Shown: positions 1-8,989, numbered from the stretch's first letter. The stretch: 64,000 nucleotides of DNA from [Clostridium] fimetarium (GCF_900111235.1 NZ_FOJI01000011.1:1-64000), one strand, 5' to 3'. The notes: generated from the sequence alone by a model not told the origin. Numbers and translations: made by a program.

Positions 1-50
1 TAGTATAAAACAATAATTTTATAAATTATTTTATTTCTATCCTTAACCGG

Positions 51-81
51 TGGAATTTAACCTTACAATATGGAATTTAAC
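51..81. promoter_or_regulatory. Direct repeat upstream of the glnA promoter
   Basis: The 11-base word tggaatttaac occurs at 51-61 and again at 71-81, exactly 20 bases apart, about two helical turns. It lies about 35 bp upstream of the glnA -35 region, where an activator or repressor could bind. The repeat is seen directly; its role as a binding site is inference and no regulator is identified. Confidence 0.4.
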
Positions 82-127
82 TTTTCATTCGACCATAAAG
101 TAAATATTGAATAAACTTGACAATATA

Positions 128-156
128 TTGACAAGTAAATGTGAGGCTAATATAAT
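128..156 (+). promoter_or_regulatory. Consensus sigma-A promoter of glnA
   Basis: TTGACA at 128-133 and TATAAT at 151-156 are separated by 17 bp, a perfect housekeeping promoter. A second TTGACA lies at 117-122. Transcription would begin near 163, leaving a leader of about 54 nt. Such a strong promoter suggests that control is by repression or by post-initiation events. Confidence 0.85.
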
Positions 157-216
157 CAAATAGTATATGTAATAAATTAGTTATTTGTTATTGATAATAA
201 GAATGGAGGAATATAA

Positions 217-1551
217 ATGCATAATTATTCAAAGGAAGACATCTTTAGAATCGTGGAAGAGGAAGACGTAGAGTTTATAAGACTACAATTTACAGATATT
301 TTTGGGGTAATTAAAAATGTTGCGATTACATCCAGTCAGCTAGAAAAAGCGCTTGATAATAAATGTATGTTTGACGGCTCATGTGTAGAGGGCTTTGCTA
401 GAATTGAAGAAGCTGATATGTATTTGTATCCAGATTATAATACATTTGAGATATTCCCTTGGAGACCACAGCAAGGCAGAGTGGCAAGACTTATATGTGA
501 TGTGCATAAACTTGATGGAACGCATTTTGAAGGTGACACTAGAAATATCCTTAAGAAAGTAGTCAAAGAAGCAGAGGATATGGGCTATATATTTAATGTA
601 GGTCCTGAATGTGAATTTTTCTTATTTCATACGGATGATAATGGACTTCCAACTACAATTTCTCACGAAAAAGCGGGTTACTTTGATATTGGACCTGCGG
701 ATTTGGCTGAAAATGTTAGACGCGATATGGTCCTTGCATTAGAAGAAATGGGATTTGAAATAGAAGCTTCTCATCACGAAGTTGCTCCAGCGCAACATGA
801 AATTGATTTTAAATATGATGAAGCTTTATCAACTGCTGATAATATTATTACATTTAGACTTGCAGTGAAGACAATTGCTAAAAGACATGGCCTCCATGCG
901 ACATTTATGCCAAAACCAAAGTTTGCAACAAATGGCTCAGGAATGCATATTAATATGTCACTTGCTACAAAAGATGGAAAAAATATATTTGCTGATGAGA
1001 ATGGTAAATTTGGTCTTAGTGAAGATGCATATCACTTTATTGCTGGTATTATTGATCATATGAAGGGTATGACTGCTATTACAAATCCACTTGTTAATTC
1101 GTATAAGAGATTTGTTCCTGGATATGAGGCACCAATGTACATTGCATGGTCATCAACCAACAAAAGTCCGCTCATTAGAATACCTGCTTCAAGAGGAAAT
1201 GATACGAAAGTGGAACTTCGCTGTCCGGATCCATCAGCAAATCCATATCTTGTACTTGCAGTTTGTTTAGCAGCAGGACTTGATGGAATTAAAAGAAAAT
1301 TAAAAGCGCCTGAGAGCGTAGACTGTAATATATTCAGTATGACTGAAATGCAAAAAAAAGAATTGGGAATTGAAAGAATACCAGAAAATCTATTTGATGC
1401 AATTAGTTATATGAAAGAAGATAAATTTATTGAAGATATACTTGGAAAATATATTAAAAACAAATATGTAGAAGTTAAATTACAAGAGTGGAATGCATAC
1501 AGCACACAAATAACACAGTGGGAAATTGATGAATATTTGTCTAAGTTTTAA
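217..1551 (+). CDS. glnA: Glutamine synthetase, type I
   Basis: Type I glutamine synthetase of 444 aa, the usual length of the GSI-alpha group. It makes glutamine from glutamate, ammonia and ATP in the cytoplasm as a dodecamer. Visible motifs are the glutamate/ATP-site stretch NGSGMHIN, the metal-binding stretch [12 protein letters not shown] and the C-terminal NPYLVLA. At the position of the adenylylated Tyr of GSI-beta enzymes (NLYDLP-like) the sequence reads ENLFDAI, so the acceptor Tyr is absent and covalent control by adenylylation is unlikely. The start is preceded by GGAGG at a good distance. The next gene encodes an ANTAR regulator, an arrangement known in clostridia, so antitermination by an RNA-binding regulator is possible. 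Family assignment is secure. Confidence 0.97.
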   Translation: MHNYSKEDIFRIVEEEDVEFIRLQFTDIFGVIKNVAITSSQLEKALDNKCMFDGSCVEGFARIEEADMYLYPDYNTFEIFPWRPQQGRVARLICDVHKLDGTHFEGDTRNILKKVVKEAEDMGYIFNVGPECEFFLFHTDDNGLPTTISHEKAGYFDIGPADLAENVRRDMVLALEEMGFEIEASHHEVAPAQHEIDFKYDEALSTADNIITFRLAVKTIAKRHGLHATFMPKPKFATNGSGMHINMSLATKDGKNIFADENGKFGLSEDAYHFIAGIIDHMKGMTAITNPLVNSYKRFVPGYEAPMYIAWSSTNKSPLIRIPASRGNDTKVELRCPDPSANPYLVLAVCLAAGLDGIKRKLKAPESVDCNIFSMTEMQKKELGIERIPENLFDAISYMKEDKFIEDILGKYIKNKYVEVKLQEWNAYSTQITQWEIDEYLSKF

Positions 1552-1597
1552 ACGAAAAACATGGTAAGAGTTTGGACTAGAAAACGGAGGTAAATAT

Positions 1598-2143
1598 ATG
1601 TCAAGCATAATTGTAGCATTTCCAAAGATTGAAGATGCAAAAGCAATCAAAAACCTTCTGGTCCGGAATGGCTATGATGTGGCTGCACCATGCATAACGG
1701 GTGCTCAAGTAATCAATCTTGCAGATAGTCTGTCAGATGGAATTATCGTATGCGGATACAAGCTAGCAGACATGGTCTATTCGGAACTTTATGAGTACAA
1801 ACCAAAAAGTTTTGAAATGCTTCTTGTAGCAACAAAAAGTCTTTGGGATAATTGCGTAAATAATGACGTGATGTGTCTAGCTATGCCCATAAAGGTACAT
1901 GATTTATTAAGTACGATTGAAATGATGCAGCAGGCACAGATTAGAAAACGAAGAAAAATGCGTTCTCAGCCGCGTAAGCGTGATGAAGAAGAGCAAAAGA
2001 TAGTTGATGAAGCGAAACGGATTCTTATGGAATTGAATAATATGTCAGAACCAGAGGCCCATAGATATATTCAAAAATGTAGTATGGATAGCGGAAATAG
2101 CTTTGTAGAATCAGCAAGTATGGTAATTGCAATATATATGTAG
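1598..2143 (+). CDS. ANTAR-domain response regulator
   Basis: Protein of 181 aa with an N-terminal receiver-like half (about 1-120) and a C-terminal ANTAR domain (about 127-181). The ANTAR signature is visible as the stretch from VDEAKRILMELN through SEPEAHRYIQKCS. ANTAR domains bind paired hairpins in nascent RNA and cause antitermination. The receiver half looks degenerate: I do not see the acidic cluster and the DxxMP-type phosphoacceptor of normal receivers. The gene lies 46 bp after glnA on the same strand and is probably co-transcribed from the glnA promoter. A role in nitrogen control is inferred from the neighbour. An AGGAGG-like site precedes the ATG. Confidence 0.85.
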   Translation: MSSIIVAFPKIEDAKAIKNLLVRNGYDVAAPCITGAQVINLADSLSDGIIVCGYKLADMVYSELYEYKPKSFEMLLVATKSLWDNCVNNDVMCLAMPIKVHDLLSTIEMMQQAQIRKRRKMRSQPRKRDEEEQKIVDEAKRILMELNNMSEPEAHRYIQKCSMDSGNSFVESASMVIAIYM

Positions 2144-2299
2144 TTATCTACATTATTATAATAGATACCCGTAATCTGTCGCCTCAAATTGATTACATAG
2201 CACTATTTGCAATAAATATAGCATAATAATCATATTTAGATAGAATAATGTATGTTATACTTTATTAAAAGAGAATCATGAAAATCAGGAGGAACAGAT

Positions 2300-3145
2300 A
2301 TGAAATTCACTAAAATGCATGGAGCAGGAAACGACTACGTATATATAGATTGTACAAAGGAAGAATTGCAGAATCCTTCATTGGTATCAAAATACATAAG
2401 TGATAGGCATTTTGGAATTGGTTCAGATGGATTGATTTTAATAAAATCATCAAATAAGGCAGATTTCTTTATGGATATGTATAATGCAGATGGATCACAG
2501 GGGAAAATGTGTGGTAACGGAATTAGATGCGTTGGAAAATATGTGTTTGATAATGGGCTTACAGATAAGACAACAGTTAAAGTAGATACACTTTCAGGTA
2601 TTAAAATTCTTGAACTTATCGTTGAAGACGGTAAAGTTACAAGAGCGAAAGTAAATATGGGTAGCCCAATTCTGATAGCGAAAGATATTCCAGTGATTTC
2701 TGAAAATGAAAAGGTTATAGCTGAAGATATAGAAGTGAAGGGTAAAACGTATAGTATGACATGTGTATCAATGGGAAATCCGCATGCAATCGTGTATGTG
2801 GATTCAACTGATGATTTAAAAATTCAAGAAATTGGTCCATATTTTGAGATGAACGAACGATTTCCAGAGCAAGTTAACACAGAATTTATTCAAGTAATTG
2901 ACAGACAAAATCTTAAGATGAGAGTCTGGGAAAGAGGCTCAGGGGAGACTCTTGCCTGTGGAACAGGAGCATGTGCAAGTCTCGTGGCAACCGTTCTAAA
3001 CGGATTATGCGACGATACTGCGATGTTACATTTACTTGGTGGAGATTTGAAGATTACTTGGGACAGATCTGCTGATATTGTGTACATGGAAGGTCCAGCA
3101 ACGACTGTATTTACCGGTGATATCGATATTGATACCATTTTATAA
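2300..3145 (+). CDS. dapF: Diaminopimelate epimerase
   Basis: Converts LL-diaminopimelate to meso-diaminopimelate for lysine and peptidoglycan synthesis, in the cytoplasm. Length is 281 aa, normal for DapF. The two catalytic cysteines lie in the expected motifs, MCGNGIRCVGKYV in the first half and ACGTGACASL near the end. The N-terminal KMHGAGNDYVYID is typical. An AGGAGG site precedes the ATG. The next gene, dapL, makes its substrate, so the two form the last biosynthetic steps before meso-DAP. The 138-bp gap between them leaves open whether dapL has its own promoter. Confidence 0.97.
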   Translation: MKFTKMHGAGNDYVYIDCTKEELQNPSLVSKYISDRHFGIGSDGLILIKSSNKADFFMDMYNADGSQGKMCGNGIRCVGKYVFDNGLTDKTTVKVDTLSGIKILELIVEDGKVTRAKVNMGSPILIAKDIPVISENEKVIAEDIEVKGKTYSMTCVSMGNPHAIVYVDSTDDLKIQEIGPYFEMNERFPEQVNTEFIQVIDRQNLKMRVWERGSGETLACGTGACASLVATVLNGLCDDTAMLHLLGGDLKITWDRSADIVYMEGPATTVFTGDIDIDTIL

Positions 3146-3283
3146 TAAATAAAATAATCTAAATACAATTTATATAAAATAATATATGAAATAGATTACA
3201 ATATTAATAAATTCAATTTGTACTAGGATTTCATATTGTAAATGTGTATACTATGAATATTATTATACAAGAGGAGATTTAAG

Positions 3284-4498
3284 ATGTTTAAAATTAATGA
3301 TAATTATTTAAAATTACCTGGAAGCTATTTATTTTCAACAATTGGTAAGAAAGTAAAAGCATTTACAGAAGCGAACCCAGATAAATCAATTATAAGACTT
3401 GGTATTGGTGACGTTACGCTTCCAATTGCGCCAGCAATTATTAGTACATTACACGAGGCTGTTGATGAAATGGCTAGTGCTGATACCTTTAAAGGATATG
3501 CACCTGATTTGGGATATGAATTTCTAAGAGAAGCAATCGTAGATTTTGATTACAAGAGACGTGGCGCGGATATTCATGCTGACGAAATTTTTGTCAGTGA
3601 TGGAGCTAAGAGTGATTCCGGTAACATTGGAGATATATTTGCTGTTGATAACAGGATTGCGGTCTGCGACCCAGTTTACCCAGTATATGTAGATGTAAAT
3701 GCAATGTCTGGCAGAACTGGTCATTATATAGAATCTACTCAAAAATGGAGCAACGTTATCTACATGCCTTGTACTGCAGAAACGAACTTCGCTCCTGAAC
3801 TTCCTACTGAAATACCAGATATTATCTATCTATGTTTCCCAAATAATCCAACTGGATCAACAATTACGAAGGATGAACTTCAAAAATGGGTTGATTATGC
3901 GAATAAAGTCGGCGCAGTTATTATTTATGATGCTGCATATGAAGCATATATTTCAGAAGATAATGTTCCTCATACAATATATGAGTGCGAAGGCGCAAGA
4001 ACTTGTGCAATCGAACTTAGGAGCTTTTCAAAAAATGCAGGGTTTACTGGTGTTAGACTTGGATTCACCGTGATTCCTAAAGATTTAAAGAGCGGTGATG
4101 TTACACTTCACAGCTTATGGGCAAGACGTCATGGAACAAAGTTTAATGGTGCTCCTTATATTATTCAAAGAGCTGGAGCTGCTGTATATACGCAAGCGGG
4201 CCAAAAGCAGATTAATGAGCAGATTGCTTACTATATGAATAATGCTAAGGTTATCCGCGAAGGACTTTCTGCTGCGGGTTATACAGTATCAGGTGGTATT
4301 AATGCACCATACATCTGGATGAAGACACCAGATAAGATGACATCATGGGAATTCTTTGATTATCTTTTGGATAGGGCTAATGTTGTAGGTACTCCTGGTT
4401 CTGGATTTGGACCAAGTGGTGAAGGATACTTTAGACTGACTGCATTTGGATCTTACGAGAAGACATTGGAAGCAATTGAACGTATTAAGAAACTCTGA
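3284..4498 (+). CDS. dapL: LL-diaminopimelate aminotransferase
   Basis: PLP-dependent class I/II aminotransferase of 404 aa. DapL converts tetrahydrodipicolinate straight to LL-DAP with glutamate as amino donor, bypassing the acylated intermediates. Motifs seen are PNNPTGSTIT (cofactor-binding loop), YDAAYEAYIS, and SFSKNAGFTGVRLG, which contains the Schiff-base Lys and the following Arg. Directly downstream of dapF, it completes the DapL variant of the lysine pathway known from Clostridia, plants and Chlamydia. A GAGGAG site lies 8-10 nt before the ATG. A very long hairpin begins 28 nt after the stop codon. Confidence 0.95.
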   Translation: MFKINDNYLKLPGSYLFSTIGKKVKAFTEANPDKSIIRLGIGDVTLPIAPAIISTLHEAVDEMASADTFKGYAPDLGYEFLREAIVDFDYKRRGADIHADEIFVSDGAKSDSGNIGDIFAVDNRIAVCDPVYPVYVDVNAMSGRTGHYIESTQKWSNVIYMPCTAETNFAPELPTEIPDIIYLCFPNNPTGSTITKDELQKWVDYANKVGAVIIYDAAYEAYISEDNVPHTIYECEGARTCAIELRSFSKNAGFTGVRLGFTVIPKDLKSGDVTLHSLWARRHGTKFNGAPYIIQRAGAAVYTQAGQKQINEQIAYYMNNAKVIREGLSAAGYTVSGGINAPYIWMKTPDKMTSWEFFDYLLDRANVVGTPGSGFGPSGEGYFRLTAFGSYEKTLEAIERIKKL

Positions 4499-4525
4499 TT
4501 TCACACACAAAAAAATAAGGGCTTT

Positions 4526-4781
4526 ATGAATCGAGGGAACTCATGTATCGTATGTGGATATATGGGGTCCTTCCTTCATGAGGCTTTTTTAGTACAGCTA
4601 AGAAGTGCAATTCAAGATTCCTTATTTGCAAATATTTTTAAAACTCGCCCCTGAGGGGCTCAAACAGTTAAAAATATTTGCGGGAGCTCTTGAATTGCCC
4701 TTCTAAGCTGTACACAAAAAGTCTCAGAGGCGGAAGGACCCCATATATCCGCATACGATACATTCGAGGTTGCTGAATCAT
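4526..4781. repeat. Long intergenic hairpin after dapL
   Basis: The two halves of this ~255-nt segment form an imperfect inverted repeat with arms of roughly 115 nt. Left-arm words such as ggatatatggggtccttcc, gtacagct, gcaattcaag and aaatattttta all recur as reverse complements in the right arm. The loop is the small palindrome gcccctgaggggc near 4646-4660. No ORF or transposase is present. It starts 28 nt after the dapL stop and probably shapes the mRNA 3' end. The rest of the 497-bp gap holds a purine-rich tract (4782-4880) and the next promoter. Confidence 0.75.
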
Positions 4782-4880
4782 GTGAGGGGCGGGAAGTGGG
4801 GTTGGTGAGGCTGAGAAAGGGCGAAATGGCGAAAGAGCAAAAGTGCAAAAGTGTGAAAGGGCGAGTTTGGGTGGGAGATT
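4782..4880 (+). other. Purine-rich, G-run tract
   Basis: About 100 nt that are nearly all purine on the + strand, with G runs at 4786-4789, 4791-4793, 4798-4801 and 4819-4821, followed by degenerate repeats of the type gcgaaa/gcaaaagtg. It stands out strongly from the AT-rich surroundings. A G-quadruplex is possible but not shown. Confidence 0.4.
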
Positions 4881-4910
4881 AAATAATTAAAGTAAAGGTT
4901 TAAATTATTG

Positions 4911-4939
4911 TTGACAAAGTTTAAAATATGTTTTAAACT
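4911..4939 (+). promoter_or_regulatory. Promoter with 22-bp palindromic operator
   Basis: TTGACA at 4911-4916 and TAAACT at 4934-4939 are spaced 17 bp. The spacer and -10 are covered by a near-perfect 22-bp palindrome at 4918-4939 (agtttaaaa, central tat/g, ttttaaact). A protein bound there would block RNA polymerase. The HTH protein encoded at 5682 is the obvious candidate for autoregulation (inference). Confidence 0.65.
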
Positions 4940-4995
4940 ACAGAGGACTACTGATAAATTAACTCAAATCAATTGTTTTCTATGGAGGGTAAGGA

Positions 4996-5619
4996 ATGAA
5001 TACTAATATGAAATTATTACAAAAAAAAATTAAGGTTGATACTATTGTTTTATGTATTATTTGCATACTATTTGCTATATCTATTATGAGTAATATTGGG
5101 CAGATCAATGAGTATTCCCGGATGAACAAGTCATCTTTTGAAGTGAAGCTAGGACCTACAGATACGGTCAATAATACAAATAATTACTACTTGTATATTG
5201 AAGGCGAAAAATACTGGACGGTTGATTATAATAATTACAGTAGATTGGATGATACAGGTAAAACGAATGCAAAGGCCAATCTTATTATGGATAATGTTAA
5301 TGAGGTTCTTAAAAGTATTATAATAGAGATTATTTTTATCTTTTTATATATTATGCTTTCACGAGTAAAAAAAGGATTGACACCGTTCTCGGTAGATAAT
5401 GTCTCGATTTTAAGAATTATTGCATTCTTAAGCTTCTTTTTAGCATTATTACCGGTCGGTGTTAATATGGTCGGTTCTATGATTGCGTTTCAATATGCAA
5501 CCATTTATTATTCGCCTTTAAACTTTTATATTATCGCAATTGGTGTTGTATTTGGTATCATTTCAGAGATTTTCAAGTATGGATGTGAGCTTCAAGAAGA
5601 TATGAATCAGATTGCATAG
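4996..5619 (+). CDS. DUF2975 membrane protein
   Basis: Membrane protein of 207 aa with about four hydrophobic segments (roughly 10-32, 103-120, 134-160 and 170-195) and a polar region between the first and second. Length, layout and the immediate downstream YozG-type HTH gene fit the DUF2975 family, whose function is unknown. The pair is common in Firmicutes and is presumed to act together in some regulatory or stress response. GGAGG lies 7 nt before the ATG. The operator over its promoter suggests tight repression under standard conditions. Confidence 0.75.
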   Translation: MNTNMKLLQKKIKVDTIVLCIICILFAISIMSNIGQINEYSRMNKSSFEVKLGPTDTVNNTNNYYLYIEGEKYWTVDYNNYSRLDDTGKTNAKANLIMDNVNEVLKSIIIEIIFIFLYIMLSRVKKGLTPFSVDNVSILRIIAFLSFFLALLPVGVNMVGSMIAFQYATIYYSPLNFYIIAIGVVFGIISEIFKYGCELQEDMNQIA

Positions 5620-5681
5620 ATTGGAGAGCAACTGTAAATGGATAAAGGACAAATTTATACAGGGATGAATGGAGAATATTT

Positions 5682-5903
5682 ATGGCTATAATAGTAAGAC
5701 TAGACAGAGTTATGGCAGACCGAAAAATGTCTTTAAACGAATTAGCAGCAAAAGTAGAGATGACAAATGTAAATCTTTCAAACTTGAAAACAGGAAAAAT
5801 GAAAGGTGTACGTTTCGAGACTATGAATTCTATATGTAAAGCACTTCATTGCCAACCATCAGAATTATTTGAATATGTAGAAGATGAAATTAGTGTTATC
5901 TGA
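5682..5903 (+). CDS. Small Cro/CI-type HTH regulator (YozG-like)
   Basis: A 73-aa protein that is essentially one helix-turn-helix domain: KMSLNELAAKVEMTNVNLSN is the HTH core, and the C-terminal region reads ICKALHCQPSELFEYVED, typical of the YozG/XRE_N family. It lies 62 bp after the DUF2975 gene and is likely co-transcribed with it. It is the best candidate to bind the palindrome at 4918-4939. The start is supported by a GGAG about 8 nt upstream. Confidence 0.85.
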   Translation: MAIIVRLDRVMADRKMSLNELAAKVEMTNVNLSNLKTGKMKGVRFETMNSICKALHCQPSELFEYVEDEISVI

Positions 5904-6025
5904 TCGAAGCCTGATCGAAATTTGATGGAAATCTGAGCAATAATTTTATTGGAATTTAGATTCACAAGTAATAGCAGTGAAAATATTACTGAAAAATATC
6001 TATTATGGGAAAAAGAAAGGGATTT

Positions 6026-6502
6026 ATGAAGGTTATTTTTTTGGATATTGATGGTGTCCTTAATTCGCAGATGTTAATAGAAAAAAATCGAGATGAAAAG
6101 ATTGATGTCAATGCAGTTAAGTTATTAAAAAAATTAATTGATATATCTGGAGCAGTTATCGTTTTGTCATCAGGGCGCAGACTTTGGTTTGATGATAACA
6201 TGGTTACTGAGGATGTTGAAGCACAATATTTATATAATATTTTATCTCAATATGGGATTGAAATTTATGGTAAAACGCCAGATTTTAGTACAGATGAAAT
6301 ACGCACAAAAAGAACGTTTAAAGAGGTAAAGGCAAAGGAAATTACTGCGTGGCTTGAAAAACATTGTGATGTTGTTAAATATGTTATACTAGATGACTTG
6401 GACTTAAAAAATGAACAAATCAATGCAAATTTGGTACGAATAGACGGTAAAGTTGGTATTACTGAAGATGATTTGAAACGTGCAATGGATATTTTGAATT
6501 AA
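6026..6502 (+). CDS. HAD-type phosphatase (Swiss Army Knife RNA-repair-like HAD domain)
   Basis: Small HAD-fold protein of about 159 aa. The catalytic motif I is FLDIDGVLNS near the N-terminus, and the C-terminal YVILDDLDL supplies the acidic metal ligands. It resembles the stand-alone HAD domain named from Swiss Army Knife RNA-repair proteins; substrate unknown. An in-frame ATG exists at 6005, but the ATG at 6026 has an AAAGAAAGG site 5 nt upstream and begins directly before the conserved first strand, so I prefer it. The APH-like gene follows after 24 bp, suggesting one transcript. Confidence 0.75.
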   Translation: MKVIFLDIDGVLNSQMLIEKNRDEKIDVNAVKLLKKLIDISGAVIVLSSGRRLWFDDNMVTEDVEAQYLYNILSQYGIEIYGKTPDFSTDEIRTKRTFKEVKAKEITAWLEKHCDVVKYVILDDLDLKNEQINANLVRIDGKVGITEDDLKRAMDILN

Positions 6503-6526
6503 AAACTGCAAAATGGGGGGAGCAAA

Positions 6527-7450
6527 ATGAGTATATATATTAATGATATTCCTCAATATAAAACATTCACAAAAATCGAGCCTGTACATAAAGGTTGGTC
6601 CCGTGATAAAAAATATTATATAGAAACAATAGAGGGTAAAAGGTTATTGCTTCGCATTTCAAGTATCAACGAATACGATAAAAAAAAGGCAGAGTATGAT
6701 ACGATTTGTACCGTTGTAAAGCAAGGCATTCCTATGTCAGAGCCTATTGGTTTCGGTACTTGCGACAATGGAAAAAGTGTGTATATGCTTCTAACGTGGG
6801 TTGATGGAAACGATGCTGGGGAGGTTTTACCGACATTTTCGGACGAAGAACAATATGAACTTGGAATAAAAGCTGGGCATATTTTAAAAATGATTCATAG
6901 CGTACCCGCTCCATCTAAGCAGGAAGAATGGGAAATTCGATTTAATAGAAAAATAGATCGCAATATAGAAAGCTATAATAAATGTGACCATAAGATGATA
7001 GGTGTCGAAAAAATGCGTACCTACATAGAGCAAAATAGACATTTGCTTAAAAACCGCCCGCAATCACTTCAACATGGTGATTATCATATCGGGAACATGA
7101 TTGTGTCTGATATAGGGGCGTTATCGGTAATTGATTTTAATCGAGTTGATTACGGCGACCCTTGGGAAGAATTTAACCGTATTGTATGGTGTGCTGATTG
7201 CAGCAAATATTTTGCAACAGGGCGAGTGAACGGTTATTTTGATGGCAATCCCCCAGCTGAATTTTGGAAACTGCTCGCGTTATATATTTCAAGTAATACA
7301 TTGGGATCCATTCCTTGGGCAATATCATTTGGACAAGTTGAAATAGATACGATGACAAGGCAAGCTAACCAGATATTGGAATATTATGAGGATATGACAA
7401 ATGCTGTGCCCAAGTGGTATATCGAAGATAGCTCAGGTGGAATAAGATGA
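6527..7450 (+). CDS. Aminoglycoside phosphotransferase (APH) family protein
   Basis: A 307-aa kinase-fold protein. The catalytic loop LQHGDYHIGNMIV holds the Asp and Asn of the APH/choline-kinase family, and VIDFNRVDYGDPWEEF holds the metal-binding Asp and the following conserved Asp. The strong GGGGGAG site lies just upstream. Its stop codon overlaps the start of the GNAT gene (ATGA), so they are translationally coupled. Substrates of this superfamily include aminoglycosides, macrolides, choline, homoserine and fructosamines, and nothing here decides between them. An antibiotic-modifying role is only one possibility. Confidence 0.8.
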   Translation: MSIYINDIPQYKTFTKIEPVHKGWSRDKKYYIETIEGKRLLLRISSINEYDKKKAEYDTICTVVKQGIPMSEPIGFGTCDNGKSVYMLLTWVDGNDAGEVLPTFSDEEQYELGIKAGHILKMIHSVPAPSKQEEWEIRFNRKIDRNIESYNKCDHKMIGVEKMRTYIEQNRHLLKNRPQSLQHGDYHIGNMIVSDIGALSVIDFNRVDYGDPWEEFNRIVWCADCSKYFATGRVNGYFDGNPPAEFWKLLALYISSNTLGSIPWAISFGQVEIDTMTRQANQILEYYEDMTNAVPKWYIEDSSGGIR

Positions 7451-7956
7451 ATAATGAAATTACAGTAAGAAAAGCAAATAGGAAGGATATTAATCTTGTT
7501 TTAGAGATATTCAGGAGCGCCATAAATGTAATGGTCGCAAATGGTATTTTTCAATGGGATGATATTTATCCGGATGAAAAAATCTTATATGAAGATATTC
7601 AAAAAAAACAAATGTTCCTAGGAGAGATAGATGGTAAGATAGTTTCTATATTTACATTAAATCAAGAATGTGATGAAGAATATAAAAATGGAAACTGGAA
7701 TTATAAGCGAAGTTCATTTGCTGTTATTCATAGATTTTGTGTAAATACCAATTTTCAACATATGGGAATAGGGAAAAAAATAATGAATATCATTGAAGAA
7801 ATGTTAAAAGAAGATAAGATTGAAACGATTAGATTAGATGCTTTTTCGTTAAACCCATACGCACTAAAATTGTATGAGAACCTTGGTTATATAGAAGTTG
7901 GTGAGGTAAATTGGAGAAAAGGGTTATTCTATTTGTATGAAAAGAAGTTGCAATGA
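7447..7956 (+). CDS. GNAT-family N-acetyltransferase
   Basis: A 169-aa protein with the GNAT acetyl-CoA-binding motif FQHMGIGKKIMNIIEEML and the following LDAFSLNPYALKLYENLGY, typical of motif B. Its start overlaps the stop of the APH-like gene by four bases. Two group-transfer enzymes, a kinase and an acetyltransferase, in one coupled pair suggest modification of a small molecule, but the substrate is unknown. Confidence 0.85.
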   Translation: MNNEITVRKANRKDINLVLEIFRSAINVMVANGIFQWDDIYPDEKILYEDIQKKQMFLGEIDGKIVSIFTLNQECDEEYKNGNWNYKRSSFAVIHRFCVNTNFQHMGIGKKIMNIIEEMLKEDKIETIRLDAFSLNPYALKLYENLGYIEVGEVNWRKGLFYLYEKKLQ

Positions 7957-8019
7957 TTTGAATGTTGAAACTCATATTTATAGGTATTGAGTGAATAACC
8001 ATTTATAATTATGCATTTG

Positions 8020-8059
8020 CCTTGCCTTTCCTTCAAACAGCTTCGTTGTTTTCAGCCGG
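8020..8059. repeat. Shortened copy of a palindromic element core
   Basis: The words ccttgcctttccttcaaacag (8020-8040) and ttttcagccgg (8049-8059) also occur, with one change, in the long hairpin at 36802-36985, where they are about 85 bases apart. Here they are separated by a few bases and form a small hairpin. This looks like the same element with its centre and outer arms lost. The 210-bp gap around it holds no gene. Confidence 0.5.
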
Positions 8060-8167
8060 AGTTTTTATATTCAAATTATTGCTTGAATTGATGAAAAACA
8101 AGGGCAAATAGTTTGCTATGAGAGAAAGGATATGTGTTAAAAAAAAGCCATAGGAATGGAGGAAATG

Positions 8168-8989
8168 ATGAAAACACTTTACGTTACAGATTTAGACGGA
8201 ACATTATTAAACACACAGGACAAAATTAGTGAGTATAGTCTTAAAGTAATTAATGATTTGGTGGAGAAAGGCTTATTATTCACATATGCCACAGCAAGGT
8301 CATTGGTATCCGCATCTGTGGTAACAAAGGGACTATCCACAAAAATCCCGGTCATTGCATATAATGGCGCATTTATAATTGATCCTTCGTCAGGAACAAT
8401 TCTATCATCCAATTTCTTTGATAATGAAGAAAAGCAATACATCATAGACGTTTTGGAAAAGTTTGATATATTTCCTTTGGTATATGCATTTATTGATGAA
8501 ATAGAAAAAGTATCGTGGATGCAAAACAAAGAAAATGAGGGCATTAGAAGATATTTAAGTGGGCGTCAATGGGATAAAAGAATGAATATATTAAGGAATT
8601 TGGATGACTTATATAAAGGAAATATTTTCTATTTTACGTGTATCGGAGAGAAAGAAGAATTACTTCCGATTTATAATTTGCTAAGCCAAAACGAACATTA
8701 CAATTGTACGCTTCAACAAGAATTATACCGAGAAGAATATTGGTGCGAGATAATGCCAAGAGCAGCCACGAAAGCAAATGCTATAAACAAGCTGAAAACA
8801 ATATGGAAGTGTGATAAAGTAATTTCTTTCGGTGATGCAATCAACGATATTCCTATGTTCACAATCTCCAATGAATGCTACGCCGTATCCAACGCCGTCC
8901 CAGAGCTAAAAGCCCTAGCCACACAAATAATCCCCAGCAACGATGCCGATGCCGTCGCAAATTGGCTCCTCACCAATCACAGAATATAA
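8168..8989 (+). CDS. Cof-type HAD hydrolase
   Basis: HAD phosphatase of the Cof/YidA type, about 273 aa. Motif I is VTDLDGTLLNT, motif II follows the conserved FTYATARS, and motif IV is SFGDAINDIPMF. These enzymes dephosphorylate sugar phosphates, pyridoxal phosphate or flavins; the substrate cannot be told. Three in-frame ATGs lie at 8156, 8165 and 8168; the GGAGG at 8158-8162 fits only the ATG at 8168. The last 100 bases of the gene are unusually C-rich compared with the rest. Confidence 0.88.
   Translation: MKTLYVTDLDGTLLNTQDKISEYSLKVINDLVEKGLLFTYATARSLVSASVVTKGLSTKIPVIAYNGAFIIDPSSGTILSSNFFDNEEKQYIIDVLEKFDIFPLVYAFIDEIEKVSWMQNKENEGIRRYLSGRQWDKRMNILRNLDDLYKGNIFYFTCIGEKEELLPIYNLLSQNEHYNCTLQQELYREEYWCEIMPRAATKANAINKLKTIWKCDKVISFGDAINDIPMFTISNECYAVSNAVPELKALATQIIPSNDADAVANWLLTNHRI

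Noticed and set aside
163-216. ANTAR-type double-hairpin target in the glnA leader
   Set aside because: The leader is only about 54 nt and shows no pair of short hairpins with hexaloops.
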